Shown here in pieces: positions 1 through 11,795 of a stretch of 64,000 nt of DNA (position 1 is its first letter; each line of letters begins with the position of its first letter). A program made the position numbers and the translations under genes. The stretch is from NCBI GenBank assembly GCA_903813345.2, contig CAIIXF020000005.1, positions 26,041,375-26,105,374 on the forward strand, written 5' to 3'. The notes below the pieces were generated by a model, which worked only from the letters and a program-made list of their open reading frames with translations, had not been told where the DNA came from and searched no databases. The stretch is from Owenia fusiformis (taxonomy: Eukaryota > Annelida > Polychaeta > Sabellida > Oweniidae).

Positions 1-655
1 CATGGGCTTTCAATTAGATATAACTCACCCCATGTAAACAGATCGCCTAAAATTACATTCATAATTTTTGCCACCCATGAAGCAAATAAATTTCTTACTG
101 CTTTATAAATGGTGAATGACAGTCACATTGAGTTCTATAAGTATGAGAATAGCAAGACGTCTTGATATTTGCCGGTGATTGAAATTACCATACTGATGTC
201 CGATCATAAGTTCGAATAACAGCAGCATTTCAATTATTAATTGTGTGACATATACGAGACCAATGTTAATGCTACCAGGGGGAATCGGACCTGCAGGCCT
301 TACAATCTAAACATGTTTTTTTTGTGTTTCAGAAAATTCGATATGTGTTGTATATTTTTTAGTTCTTCAAAGAAATCTACAAATATTTTTACGCGGTTTA
401 TCTGAACATCTTTTTTTCAATCAACGCCATCACTTTTCAAATGATGTTACTTTGAAATATCAAGACATCATTCTATTCTCATACTTATTAAACTTAATTT
501 GGCTGTCACTCACCATTTATTAAGCAGTAAAAAATTGATTTGCTCCACGGGTGACAAAATATTTCAAGTTTCCTGGTAACTGTCGAGTCTCACATCATCC
601 GAATGTAATTTTAGTCGATCTGTCTGCATGGGGTGTACATGTAACTATCAGATAC
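1..655. repeat. large imperfect inverted repeat
   Basis: The first ~180 bases reappear, diverged and inverted, at about 430-650. Shared blocks include CACCCCATG..CAGATCG, CTAAAATTACATTC, TTTACTGCTT.ATAAATGGTGA and AGTATGAGAATAG. The arms are roughly 150-200 bp around a spacer of about 250 bp. This is the shape of an old fold-back or non-autonomous DNA element. No transposase reading frame is visible, and the left end may continue beyond the window. Confidence 0.6.
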
Positions 656-1999
656 ATAAGGGTAATATGAAGGAATTAGCCACTTGGTGGCGAAACTAGT
701 AACTATTAACTCGCATCTGAGTAATTCTTGTTGAGTTCTATAATGCCTCAAAATAAACAATAATTTCTAAACAACATATATCAACCACACTTTGCAATTT
801 TTTACTATAAAACACCTGTACTGTGAAACATTATCATATTAGAAATTCAAAATATTTTATTTTTCATATTTGGTCAGGTATTGATGTGCTTGTAATCCTT
901 AACAACCAAAAGTAGGAAATCATAATGAGAAATTAATCAACCAGTCAATAGAAATGGTGCCTATTTTTCTTTGTACTTTGTGATGTTACGACTTGCACCA
1001 CAGAAACATTTTACAAGTCACTATGACAACTTCTACAGTATCGAATATCCACTATGGAAAGAAGTCTGGATAAAATAAGGCACAATACCATATATCTGGT
1101 ATTATATCAATGTGGGAAATGTAAACTTTGGCAATGGCTTTGAAAATAATGTGAATATAAATCTTTCTTGAAGCTCAAAGTAAATGTATTATATGAAGGT
1201 CATTTCTACAGTTTTGGAGGCTTAGGTAGCATTCCCGAATTCAACTGCCGGTTGTACACTGACGATTTGACCACTATTTTGTGGCCAACTCCTTTAAATA
1301 TGAATAGTACCTGCTACTATTAATTTTCATATTTAAATGAATTGGCCATAAAATGCAGGTCAAATTGCCAGCTGGCAGTCTTTTATTTATTTTAAACATC
1401 GAATTCCAGATTTCTATAACACAATGCAAAAGGACATTATTTTATATAATATCAATATGCATTATGTATGTATAACAAAATCATTACTCCATAATTAAAC
1501 ATGACATACATGTAGTTGGATAATGTTGAACACATTTGTGCCTTGCTTGGTTTGGATGAATGAAAATCTAAAATTGTAATGATTTTTTAATGAGTTTGCT
1601 CACCATTAGCCAAAAATATAAATCTCAGTTTATGGTCAATTAGTTCTAGTAATGAGTTAGTAACAATACATTATGTAAACAGCAATCAAATACATTAAAT
1701 AAATAGATTGTATTGATACACATTACATGTAGGTCCCCTTGTTTTCTGATTAGTTCAGCTTGGAACTACAGCGTAATAGTGTAATATCACAAATTAAACT
1801 TTATTTGATGACATTTTCCAATCGCAGTGAAGTAAGAACAAGATGCCAGGGAGAAAAATGTGAATTTCATGATTAATTAGTCAAGGTGAAAATCATATTT
1901 GAACTCAAGATATACAATGGGTTTCAAATATTTACTTGGGTGTTATCATAGCATTGATTTATGTATGACAAAGGAAATTGTAAATACATATGTAGTGAT

Positions 2000-2384
2000 T
2001 ATACAGGATGGGCCAAAAAATGTCCATATTTTTATTTGCTATAACTTTTTTAAATGCATGGATTTTAATAATAATAGTTTTCAAGGTAATTCAGCAATCA
2101 ATTATACAACTGATCCCAAAATGGCACAATTAAAACTTTTGGCAATATTTCAATGGGTTAATATAACAGTCCATAGGCAAGTGAACGTAAACTCCCTGTT
2201 TCAAGGTACTATATAATGTTACAATTTTCAAGTGACTTTCATTATGCCCGATATATTGGAACCAGAGGGACGTGTTAAAAAGCCTATTTAAGCAACAACT
2301 GCAAAGGGGATTGCCTGCATTCCCTGCAAAAGTTAAATAAAACCCATGCATTTTCAAAAAGGTTATTTTTGCCCACCCTGTATA
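2000..2384. mobile_element. non-autonomous element with TACAGGGTGGGCCA termini
   Basis: The left end begins TACAGGATGGGCCAAAAAAT and the right end is its diverged inverse, finishing in GCCCACCCTGTA. Similarity between the two ends runs some 50 bp inward and includes a shared ATGCATGG motif. The element is about 385 bp and non-coding. The same termini recur at 50819-51893 and as single ends near 6852 and 57300. It lies just 3' of NICN1 coding exon 5. Confidence 0.65.
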
Positions 2385-2434
2385 TTCTACTTTTTTATTT
2401 AGTAACTGAACATCCTTGAAATTATTGACCATAC

Positions 2435-5400
2435 CTCATATCTGCCTAGTGATGATGTAGGTTTGTTGTCACCTGCCTTAGCAACCAGGGACCACAGGTG
2501 TTGGAGTCCATTAGAGATGTCTTCCACAGCAGGAACCCCCTGTAATTAGAGAAAAAACAAGGCATTAACATGAAAAAGTGTCACCACCTAGTTGCTAATA
2601 ATATTATGAATTCAATTTTAAGTCAGATTTGAATTTCTGAGAACTTGTAGATGATTTTGGAAAAATAAATTGGTCAATTTGAAGCAAGTTGAAAAAGACC
2701 TTTTTAACACTGAGAAGGTTATTGAAGGTGAAATCTCAAATCTAAAGTCAGATTTGAATCGATGATTTTGAGAAAAATTCTAAACAGAATTTGTTAAGTT
2801 ATTGGAAGTTGTAAGAATTTGTTACAGACACCGTTCGCCCACCACCAAAGGCCATCAAAGAAACGGAGACAATAACAGTATGTCACCACTTTTATGCGGT
2901 GACATAAAAATTCAAAACAAATCAATTTTCAAATCATCAATTATAATTCCACACTTTAAGATAATGTGCTTTAACAGTTTAATGTCAATAGCCAATAATG
3001 ATGTAGTTTACATAGAAAAACACATACGTCAATGAAATGTTTTGCTGATGAAACTCATGATGAATAGATTAATCTGCATTAATTAATTGCAAAGTACGCA
3101 TCTAGAGTCCTTGTTCTCATATACACAAAGTAAAGTTACGTCTGATATAACTTTTAAAAGTTAAGTCAGAATCAATCAAAATTTGCAGATGATATAGTTG
3201 TAATAAAGATAAATGAACAAATATGGTGAAATAATACTTATAAAATAGTTAGGGTAACCATTGGGGAAGGACCCCGGGGCAGTCAAGAAAATTTAATTAA
3301 TTTTTACTTAAACACACCAGAACACCCTGACAATGGTGAAGTCAGATTCCATTGTCACAAATGACGGCCACATGTTCGTATCTGACTTTACCCTTGATCA
3401 CAAGGGGCAACCCAATAACCCAATATTGGGTTGACAGTTTTTGAGTTATTGCCCAGACAGACAGACAGACAGACATCTGGATGGATGGATGTCTGTATGG
3501 ATGGATGGATGTCTGTATGGATGGATGGACGTCTGTACTGATGGACAGATGGATCTGTTCTCTATATATCCCCCCAAACTTCATTTAATGGGATAACAAA
3601 GAAAACAGCTAGAAGCATAGCATAACCAGTTACACAAAAAATGAACTTTGAATATGTGACTCATATAATGTAACCAGCAGTAACATATGAAGAATCAGTT
3701 GTGTGCGACCCCACTTCCCCGTTATTCAAAAACCAATCACAGATGATACCTTTATGGTTGGTTGATCTTCCTTGCCATCCCCGGCTGTGGAATCCTCCAG
3801 CCAATCAGGCAAACTCTGTTCTGACAGCAACTACAAATAATTCACTGATTTTTATTTTGGGGCAGTTTTATAAAATGCATTAAAACCTCCTCAGTATACA
3901 TGTTGTGGTGAAACAAGTGTATGGTGTGAAATAATATTTTGTGATATGGTATGATCAAATCATATTGTGTTGTACAGTTCTCTGATGTATGGTCTGATAA
4001 TCATATGGTGTGATAGGATTCACTTTAATTGATATAATAATCATATGGTGCAATAATGAGTTACGTTAGTTTGGTATGACACCATACTAGTATGCTATGA
4101 TAGGATTCAACCTAGTTTGCTGTGATAATTACATGGTGTGATATGACTTACTTTAGCATGGTTTGATATGATAAACTATAGTATGGTGTGATAATCATAT
4201 GACCAATACAGAATTTCTCAAGCACAATATGTCCTGTATTGCACTTCAAATCATTCTATGACGCTTTTATTTGGTGATTTTGGGCCAATACATTTTACTT
4301 AAGAAATAATCACTAGGAAATATTCTGTATTCTCTGTATTGCTACTGAGATTGTCCACTCCATACCAATATTTTCTGTATTGCTACAAAGATGATCATAT
4401 GGCTATTATACCATACATGTACTGTATCAAATCTTATCGTATGATCTGATTTACAAATTGGTACATCACAAGAACTGACCAATCAGAGATTGTCAACTCA
4501 GTACCAATATTCTCTGTATTGCTACGAAGATTATCATATGGCTATTATACCATACATGTACTGTATCAAATCTTATCGTATGATCTGATTTACAAATTGG
4601 TACATCACAAGAACTGACCAATCAGAGATTGTCAACTCCATACCAATATTTTCTGTATTGCTACGAAGATGATCATATGGCTATTAAACCATACATGTAC
4701 TGTATCAAATCTTATCGTATGATCGGATTTACTGATTTACAAATTGGTACAGCACAAAAACTGACCAATCAGAGATTGCCCACTCCATACCAATATTTTC
4801 TGTATTGCTACAAAGATGATCATATGGCTATTATACCATACATGTACTGGATCAAATCTTATCGTATGATGAGATTTACTGATTTACAAATTGGTACAGC
4901 ACAAAAACTGACCAATCAGAGATTGTCAACTCCGTACCAATATTTTCTGTATTGCTACAAGGATGATCATATGACTATTATACCATACATGTACTGTATA
5001 AAATCTTATCGTATGATCTGATTTACTTGAGTATGATGCGATACCATATGTACATTATGATACAATTTACAGTGTGGTTCTGAGGATTTTTCTGTCACTC
5101 GACAAGTGGCATTCCACTTGTGTTTTCAAACTCGCCAATAAAAATTTACACTTGCCACTGCTGTTGCCACTGATGATAAATAATATGTACTCACAGTTTT
5201 TTGAATTCATGAATAAAAATCTTTAAAAAGAAAGTAATATGTTCATGAAAGTACTAAAGATTGACTTTGTTCTATAATATTCAACAATGGCGAAATACAT
5301 GTTTTTCATGTTAGACAATGTGGCAAGGCACTTCAATTTTACACTCGACACTAAATGTTTACATCCGCCTGGGACTACATTTTGTGACCAGTATTCAGTG

Positions 5401-8400
5401 AGTCAGACATTGGCAACAAATGACAGATGATTACAACTCAGTAATAAAACCAGATGGTGGCATTTTTCAAGGTTAATTCCTTGTTTAATATGGGATGATA
5501 AACATATGGTGTGCTAGCTATACATTAATGATATTCATTTATTGTGAGATATGATCTACAATAGAAAGGTATGATCCCCATATGATCCCAGGGGGTTCAC
5601 TGTTTAGAAAATTTGACGGGGGTCCTAGGCTGAACCCTCAGATATCAATATATTCCCATACCAATCTGTCAAATTCCAAATGTCCAAATACAAGACCAAT
5701 GCCATCCAAATGTCCAAATATAGATGAATGCCATACCAAATGTCCAAATATAGGACCAATGCCATAAAAATTTCCAAATATAGGACCTATGCCATACCAA
5801 GTGTCAAAATATGGACCAATTCCATACCAAAAGTCTTGTGAGACTTAAAGTCGCCATATAAAGTTTAATCCACTTTGGCTTACAAAATGCTATTAAAGTG
5901 TGATATGTGAAACTTTTTTTTTAATTTCAAAAAGTGGTTTTTGAAGGACTTTTTGTACAAAAAATCATGAATTTATTTAAAAGTAACTTTTAGAGGTCAC
6001 ACATACAGTATCTTTTAATGAGCGATTATTCATACCAATGCATAGTACTCATACTCACATGTTTTTGCCGAAAAAATTAAGAAAATGGGTTCATAAATAA
6101 GTGAGAAATGAACTCATCAATGCATGAAAATGGTTCAGAGAAAAATGCATTTCAAAATTTTAGTTCTCATAGAAACCATTTATACTATAATATTTATGAC
6201 ATAATATATTCTTCCTTTAAACCTTGTTAGACAAACGATGTTGGCTTATTTTTGAAGTTTAGCATGATTAAGAAAAGATTGACATAGAAAATAAAATTTC
6301 AATTTTTTTCAATAAGTGATTCATGATGACATCACTTAGGTTGCAAAATATTTTTCATGACAAGTCATGACAAATGGTAAATGAATGATACAAACATATT
6401 TTCAAACTTTACATGGGGACTTTAATCCATTCCTGTCCAAAGTAGAATATTCAAACTGAAGAAGGCTCCAAGAAGAAGGCAGACCTTGGAGGAAAACATA
6501 CACATATCCTTAATTTCTGCTAGACCAATGCCAAACTACAGGTGTGAGGAAACATATTCCCATGACCATTCTCATATTAGAAAGTGGAAAAATCCGAACA
6601 TTGCCCTACCTCAAAAGTCATAATTTGGAGAGCATTCTCATACCAGATCCTAAAATTAGGTACCATTGTCATACCAAATGTCAAAAATGGTACCCCACAT
6701 GCGCCAAGGATCCCCGTCAAGGTTTATATACAGTGAACCCCCCCCCTGGGTATGATACTCTAGAGTGTGTGTATCAATGAAATATTTGAAGAGTGACGAG
6801 TGAGTCAGCATTCCTGAAACAATTTTAGACTAGATGTTCTCTTGTCTCATACAGGGTGGGCCATCAAACATGATTGTACTCTACTTTACTCTTATTGTGC
6901 TCATAAGTTTCTCTTGAACTGAAAGAGGGTAGATAAAACTATCTTTTACGAGGCTCAGTCAATTGATCCTTGCTTAAAACTCACTTTTATTATACAAGGT
7001 TGCAGCAATGTCTTGTTACAACTATTTTCAGGCAACTTCATCATGAATTGCCAAAACTTGTATCAGTATCTAAGTCAATGTGAGTTTAGCATGAATTTAG
7101 ACAGGCAAATTTAGTATAAACATTATTATTTCACATCCAAAGAATTTCTTTAGCTTTTGAAATTTTCCCTGATTTAAATCTGAATTTTTTCTCACCAAAT
7201 CCCTTGTTCTTTATCAACAACAATATTGACGTCATAGCTAGCCTAGTTATTACATGCTCAATACTGCATGTACATTTTACACATTAAGTCAACCAAATGT
7301 TTAAACATTTTTTCACCCATTCTAATTTTTCCCTAATTTTTCAAAGAATTTTGAATTCCCTAATTATTTTAGCAATTTCTGATGCAATTCTGTAAACTGT
7401 GGTTAAACCTGTTAAACACTGTATTTTTAATTGGTCAATTCTTCATTTATTATGGTTGGTATTCACTCATCTTGATTGAAAATCAAACTGATAAGCAAGT
7501 ATGGTAGTAACTAAGAGTCTCTATAAGTTAACCCCCTGACATGCCTGTGTGCATGTAGGAGATTCATGCAATGTGTTGTCACATAGAATATGATTTATAT
7601 CAGACAGACATGACATAATATAATATAGATTCATTTACTAAGTATACTAAACAATAAAAATTGCACAAATAATTAACTAATGAGCCTGGCTCTGATGCGT
7701 TTTCATGATTAAATCGGTGATAAATTGGAAGCAAACATATTAAACATGCAGAGTCGGGTCAACATAGCCTTCTAATGATTTACCTTTACACGTGTGCTGT
7801 AAATTGTTATGTCATTGAGGCTGAAATCTTTCCATACGGGTGATGGCTGGTATAGTATAAACCTCAAAGATCCAATATTTTTCAATTCAACTTTCATCTG
7901 CAAAAAATATTTCAAATATAGGGTGGTCCAAAAAAGTGAACCCAAATGCAACAAGCTATATCTCAGTTATTACAGCATTAATTGGCTTATATTCTCACAT
8001 GTTTTAGGAGGTCTAAAGTTTTAGTAAATGTAGATATCATAAAAAGTCAGTCAGTCTTAAATCTAGCAGAAGTTACATGGCGTCAACTGACATGCCTGAT
8101 TTACGGATGATTTGCTCAATCCATGCTCCACTGTTCTGGATGGCTGATACAATGCTAATGTTAAGGTTGTTCAATGGTCTATCCACCATATCTATGGGTA
8201 GTTGCATTTTTTATGCATTTTCTTTATTTTCAGAAAAACAGTTGTATCCAATAATTGTCATATGCTTTGTTACAAGGGTTCACTTTTTTGTACCACTCTG
8301 TACTCCTCTTAGAACAACTGTGCTGGTATCATCTGCTAACTATCATTTTATATTATTCATTTACTCATATTCTCACTTTATTGTAATAAAGAAGCAACCA

Positions 8401-11400
8401 CATGCCAAAGCTTGTTTCAAATTAGAATCAGTTCATATATAATTTTTAAAGGTTAGACCTTATTTCATTCAATGATCAGGAGCTGGAGTATCAAATAGTA
8501 TTGTCATAATCCATCAACAGAAGAATTGTTTCAAAAATCTCCAAGATAAAATCTATTAATTTGCTCATACCTCTCATATTGAGTTTTCGAACATACAACT
8601 TTTAAGTAATCAAAAATTATGAAATAGGGTGATAAAAATATTGATAAATATTAGAGTTTATCATACATGTACCATTGCTAGAAATTGTTTGATTTGATTG
8701 GGTGATTCAGAACCATGTGATCAAAAATATCATAGCGTATTTCACAGCTCCCTCCATTTTTTTATTATGAAAGATGTTCACAGGTTGAAACAAATATTCT
8801 ATATTTCCTTGAAATGCAAAGTGATCATAGAGAATGACTATGATATAATAAAAAAATATTTCGCTCTATATTCAGGCAATGCTTGCACTTACAATGATTT
8901 TTGCAGCATGTATTTCCCTCAAATGCCCTCCATAGAATGAAATATTTGCTTAGTAATCGATATTTAAAATAGCAACATTTACACAAAAATAATGAGACAA
9001 ATTGAAGAACAACCAACTAGCAACAATGCACTGCCATCTTTAAGAGTCCTTAACACCATTTCAATTGTTCAGACTGGCAAAATTCCAGACCTAAACTGAG
9101 ACATTACTGGCCCATTTTGGTACATTTTCCATATTTGTTCAATAATTCAAGGTTCAAGATTTCAGCAAATTCCCAACTACTCTGAATACCATTGACTTGA
9201 ATATAATAAAGCCATACTCAAACTTAATGGAAATTCCTGTCTCAGGGTGGTCATTTTGGATTTTATGGGACATAAATAAAAAATGATACAATATCTGCCA
9301 TCTATCTAAAACACATTTCCTTTGAGTATCATAAAGCTATAACTCGGAGTGATCTCAAAATAACTGAAATTCCTGTTTCTCATCATGGGTGGAGGGGGGG
9401 GGGGTAGGGGTAGATATACTCCCCTCCAGAAGAAATCTCTCAGATCCTGTGTTGAATATTGTCTAGGTTTGTCATTTTAACAAATTCATTTTCAAATCAT
9501 AACCAGGTTTTAACATGCTACCCAATGGTAATTTCCAGTTGCCAAACTTATGGAGGGAAGTGTATATACAATGGAGGGGTGTACATTAACCTTACATCAT
9601 CTTTGGTGATGGTGAAATAATCTTCTGCTTTGGTCTCACAGTGTGGGTCAGGCATCAAGGTTTTCCTTAGGGAAGCAGACTTCCATGGAGATTTCTCTAA
9701 AATGTATGTAATTTATCAATTTTGAGTGTGATTATAATTTAAGCTGAAAATATGAATAAAATATTGACCATCAATAACAAAATTAACTTTTTAAGATTTT
9801 ACCACAACATTTTACAAACCTTCATCATATTGCTTCATACATGTCCAGTCCAAGTATGGGATAAATGTGTATATGATTGTCAGACTATAGTATGCACAAT
9901 TTATTTCATACAGTTAACCTGATAAAGACAGACTTAGTATCAATCAATCAAGCAATTACAATGACCTAGATGTTGCCCAAAATGTTTCAAAATATATAGA
10001 ATTTCCAGGATTAAGTGGAATAAATTATCTAAAAATCATTGTCCTTCAATATTTCAAGCTCTGGGTATTCAATATCTAATTCGCATAAGAATTCCTTGTA
10101 TTAAACAATATCATATGTTTTTTAAGATTTAGTTAAACTATTGTCATACCATTTTGCTCCTTTGTTTTAAAGCGTATCTTAAGGTAAGCTGTGTAATAGT
10201 TTCGGAAGCTGATTTCCTCAATCTGAAAAAACAACAACTCAAGTACAAACTAATCAACATGTTATTGTAGCTTCAATTATAACAATAATTATCAGGATTA
10301 TACAGCTTACAGTGTCTTATTGGGAGGAATCATTGTTGCTCTACAAATACAATAAAAACAAACTGGCCAGAATTGGTGAGATGTATTCTCCTCATGACTT
10401 TCAATGTCTTTACATTGAAATGAAATACAACGAGGAGAAGCATAAATGTATACATTATACTCATTTATCTAGATCTGTATGAAGTATCTAGCATATTCCT
10501 AAGAGCAACAAGGGGTTCTATTAAAATACACCCAGAGGTCCCACACATACATGTAGGGTTATGTAGCTGTCCACCTACAGATGTACCTATTTAGCCTACT
10601 TTTACATACATGTGTTATTTTTATAAATAAAAGTGTTATTCTTACACAGAATTAGAGATAATATAAAATATTAAGAGTTTTGATGGAAGTTTTATAATTG
10701 TGAACATGTTTATTTAGATTCTTAAGAATATCAGTTTAAAAAAGTTCTAATGTTTGTAATAACTTATATTAGGACATGATATATTTCTTCAAAAATAAAA
10801 TACATTCCGCATTGATCAATGTTTATTTCACCAGTAAGTGACCACTCCGACATGAGTTATTTTTTGATAAACTTGATTGAACCCTTCACACATTCATTTC
10901 CAACCTTCTTTGCACTAGGCAAAAAAACTATTTTAATTCTGTTATTAATGTCAAGCTTTATGATGATTTTGAAACTTGACTGTCTTTCATTGTTTACAGG
11001 AAGTAAAATAATATATAAATCCAGATGCCCCCAGGGGTCGCCTTATTTTATTCCTATTTTAGTATCACCCAAAAACTAGCCTAGACCTTACCCTTTCAAA
11101 AACAGGTGATTGTTGTGATAGAACAGCCTTTCCTCGCCACCCACCTGAGCTACTACAGAATTGTAAAGGTCCGCCATTTCGTTTTCTCCATAGATAATAT
11201 CCATTCGACAAAAAAAGAGAAGTCCTGACTGGCATAGAAGTAGCTGATACTATACCTTGCCCCCGATACGGGGCGAGCAAAGGCTGTTCTATTAGACCAG
11301 TTAGCAGCCTTTGAAAGAGGTAACCTAACCTAGGCCTACATGTAAATGAATGAATCAGTAAATTTCAAAAAATACCTGAGGATTGATAACATTTGGAAAT

Positions 11401-11495
11401 GTCACATCAATTACACAGCATCCAGATTGAAATGAATCTCCAGCCGATATAAACACTGGTTTCTTAACTGAACATAGCAGTGGTTTAGAGGTCAT
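2435..11495 (-). CDS. NICN1: nicolin-1 (NICN1), C-terminal exon not found
   Basis: Nicolin-1 is a small non-catalytic subunit of the neuronal tubulin polyglutamylase complex (TTLL1, TPGS1, TPGS2, LRRC49 and others) that glutamylates tubulin tails. Five coding exons join in frame on the minus strand with GT-AG borders: 11376-11495, 10150-10222, 9596-9696, 7784-7897 and 2435-2539. They give 171 residues. Recognisable nicolin segments, in order, are CCVIDVTFPNV, EEISFRNYYTAYLKIRF, LMPDPHCE, LRFILYQPSPVWKDFSL and a C-terminal helix ending GRYE. Human nicolin continues for about a dozen more residues, so one short 3' exon is missing; it is probably beyond the left edge, or I failed to recognise it below 2430. 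The ATG at 11495 gives an N-terminus of family-like length, and a possible acceptor just upstream suggests a 5' UTR exon. The gene is divergent from CAPZA. The introns carry minisatellites and small transposons. Confidence 0.9.
3450..3560. repeat. GACA / GATG microsatellite
   Basis: A GACA run is followed by imperfect GGATGGAT and GTCTGTAT repeats. It is a simple-sequence tract inside the last found intron of NICN1 and is non-coding. Confidence 0.85.
4330..5035. repeat. ~140-bp tandem repeat, five copies, in NICN1 intron
   Basis: Five copies of a unit containing ACCAATATTTTCTGTATTGC, GATCATATGGCTATTA, CCATACATGTACTG and ACTGACCAATCAGAGATTG are spaced 138-149 bp apart. Copies differ by point changes and by a short ACTGATTT-type insertion. 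The 130-codon plus-strand frame at 4629-5021 is just this repeat read through and is not a gene. Confidence 0.85.
5650..5835. repeat. short tandem repeat (~33 bp, CCAAATGTCCAAATATAGGA)
   Basis: Imperfect copies of a 30-35 bp unit built on CCATACCAAATGTCCAAATA and GGACCAATG follow one another in an intron of NICN1. A related fragment appears near 6650. Confidence 0.7.
7917..8302. mobile_element. 386-bp inverted-repeat element abutting NICN1 exon 4
   Basis: The left end TATAGGGTGGTCCAAAAAAG and the right end CTTTTTTGTACCACTCTGTA are inverses of each other, with GTGAACCC shared further in. The interior does not encode a recognisable protein. The element starts 20 bp from the acceptor of NICN1 exon 4 (minus strand), so the branch-point region of that intron probably lies within it. 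Confidence 0.6.
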
Positions 11496-11795
11496 AGCTC
11501 CACTAGAAAAGAGTGAAATCGGTCAAAACGTATGAAGAATTTGTCACATTTTTAAAATCACCGTGTATACAAAAGACTGCTTTACGATAGCACCTGTCAG
11601 AAAATGTTAATTTGATTAATTGCAATCATGCTTAAATATGTTGAGTGGAATGGAGATGCTGGAGTTCATAAATAATAATCTGATCTATTTCAATGAGTTA
11701 GAAATCTTTGTATAAGTGAGCAATTGATATTAGGAAAAATGCATAAATTACGACATATGTTTTACCCACAATGCATTCGAAGGCGTGTACTAAAA
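11496..11795. promoter_or_regulatory. shared NICN1/CAPZA bidirectional promoter region
   Basis: Only 300 bp separate the divergent start codons of NICN1 (11495, minus) and CAPZA (11796, plus). The interval must hold both 5' UTRs and the core promoters unless unseen 5' exons exist. No clear TATA box is visible. A ZNF143-like motif sits close to the CAPZA start. Confidence 0.65.
11763..11777 (+). promoter_or_regulatory. ZNF143/Staf-like binding site
   Basis: TACCCACAATGCATT matches the core of the ZNF143/Staf consensus as I recall it (WCCCAYAATGCAYYG). It is 19 bp upstream of the CAPZA start codon, within the divergent promoter. Such sites are known to be enriched in vertebrate bidirectional promoters. 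Use of the site in this organism is an inference. Confidence 0.55.

Noticed and set aside
660-760. Possible last coding exon of NICN1 near 700 (CTCAG followed by ATGCGAGTTAATAG on the minus strand)
   Set aside because: It would add only MRVN before a stop and does not resemble the conserved nicolin C-terminus.
2130-2432. 100-codon minus-strand frame
   Set aside because: It lies mostly in the inverted-repeat element at 2000-2384 and resembles no known protein.
4629-5021. 130-codon plus-strand frame (MSTPYQYFLYCYEDD...)
   Set aside because: It is a translation of the intronic ~140-bp tandem repeat on the strand opposite to NICN1.
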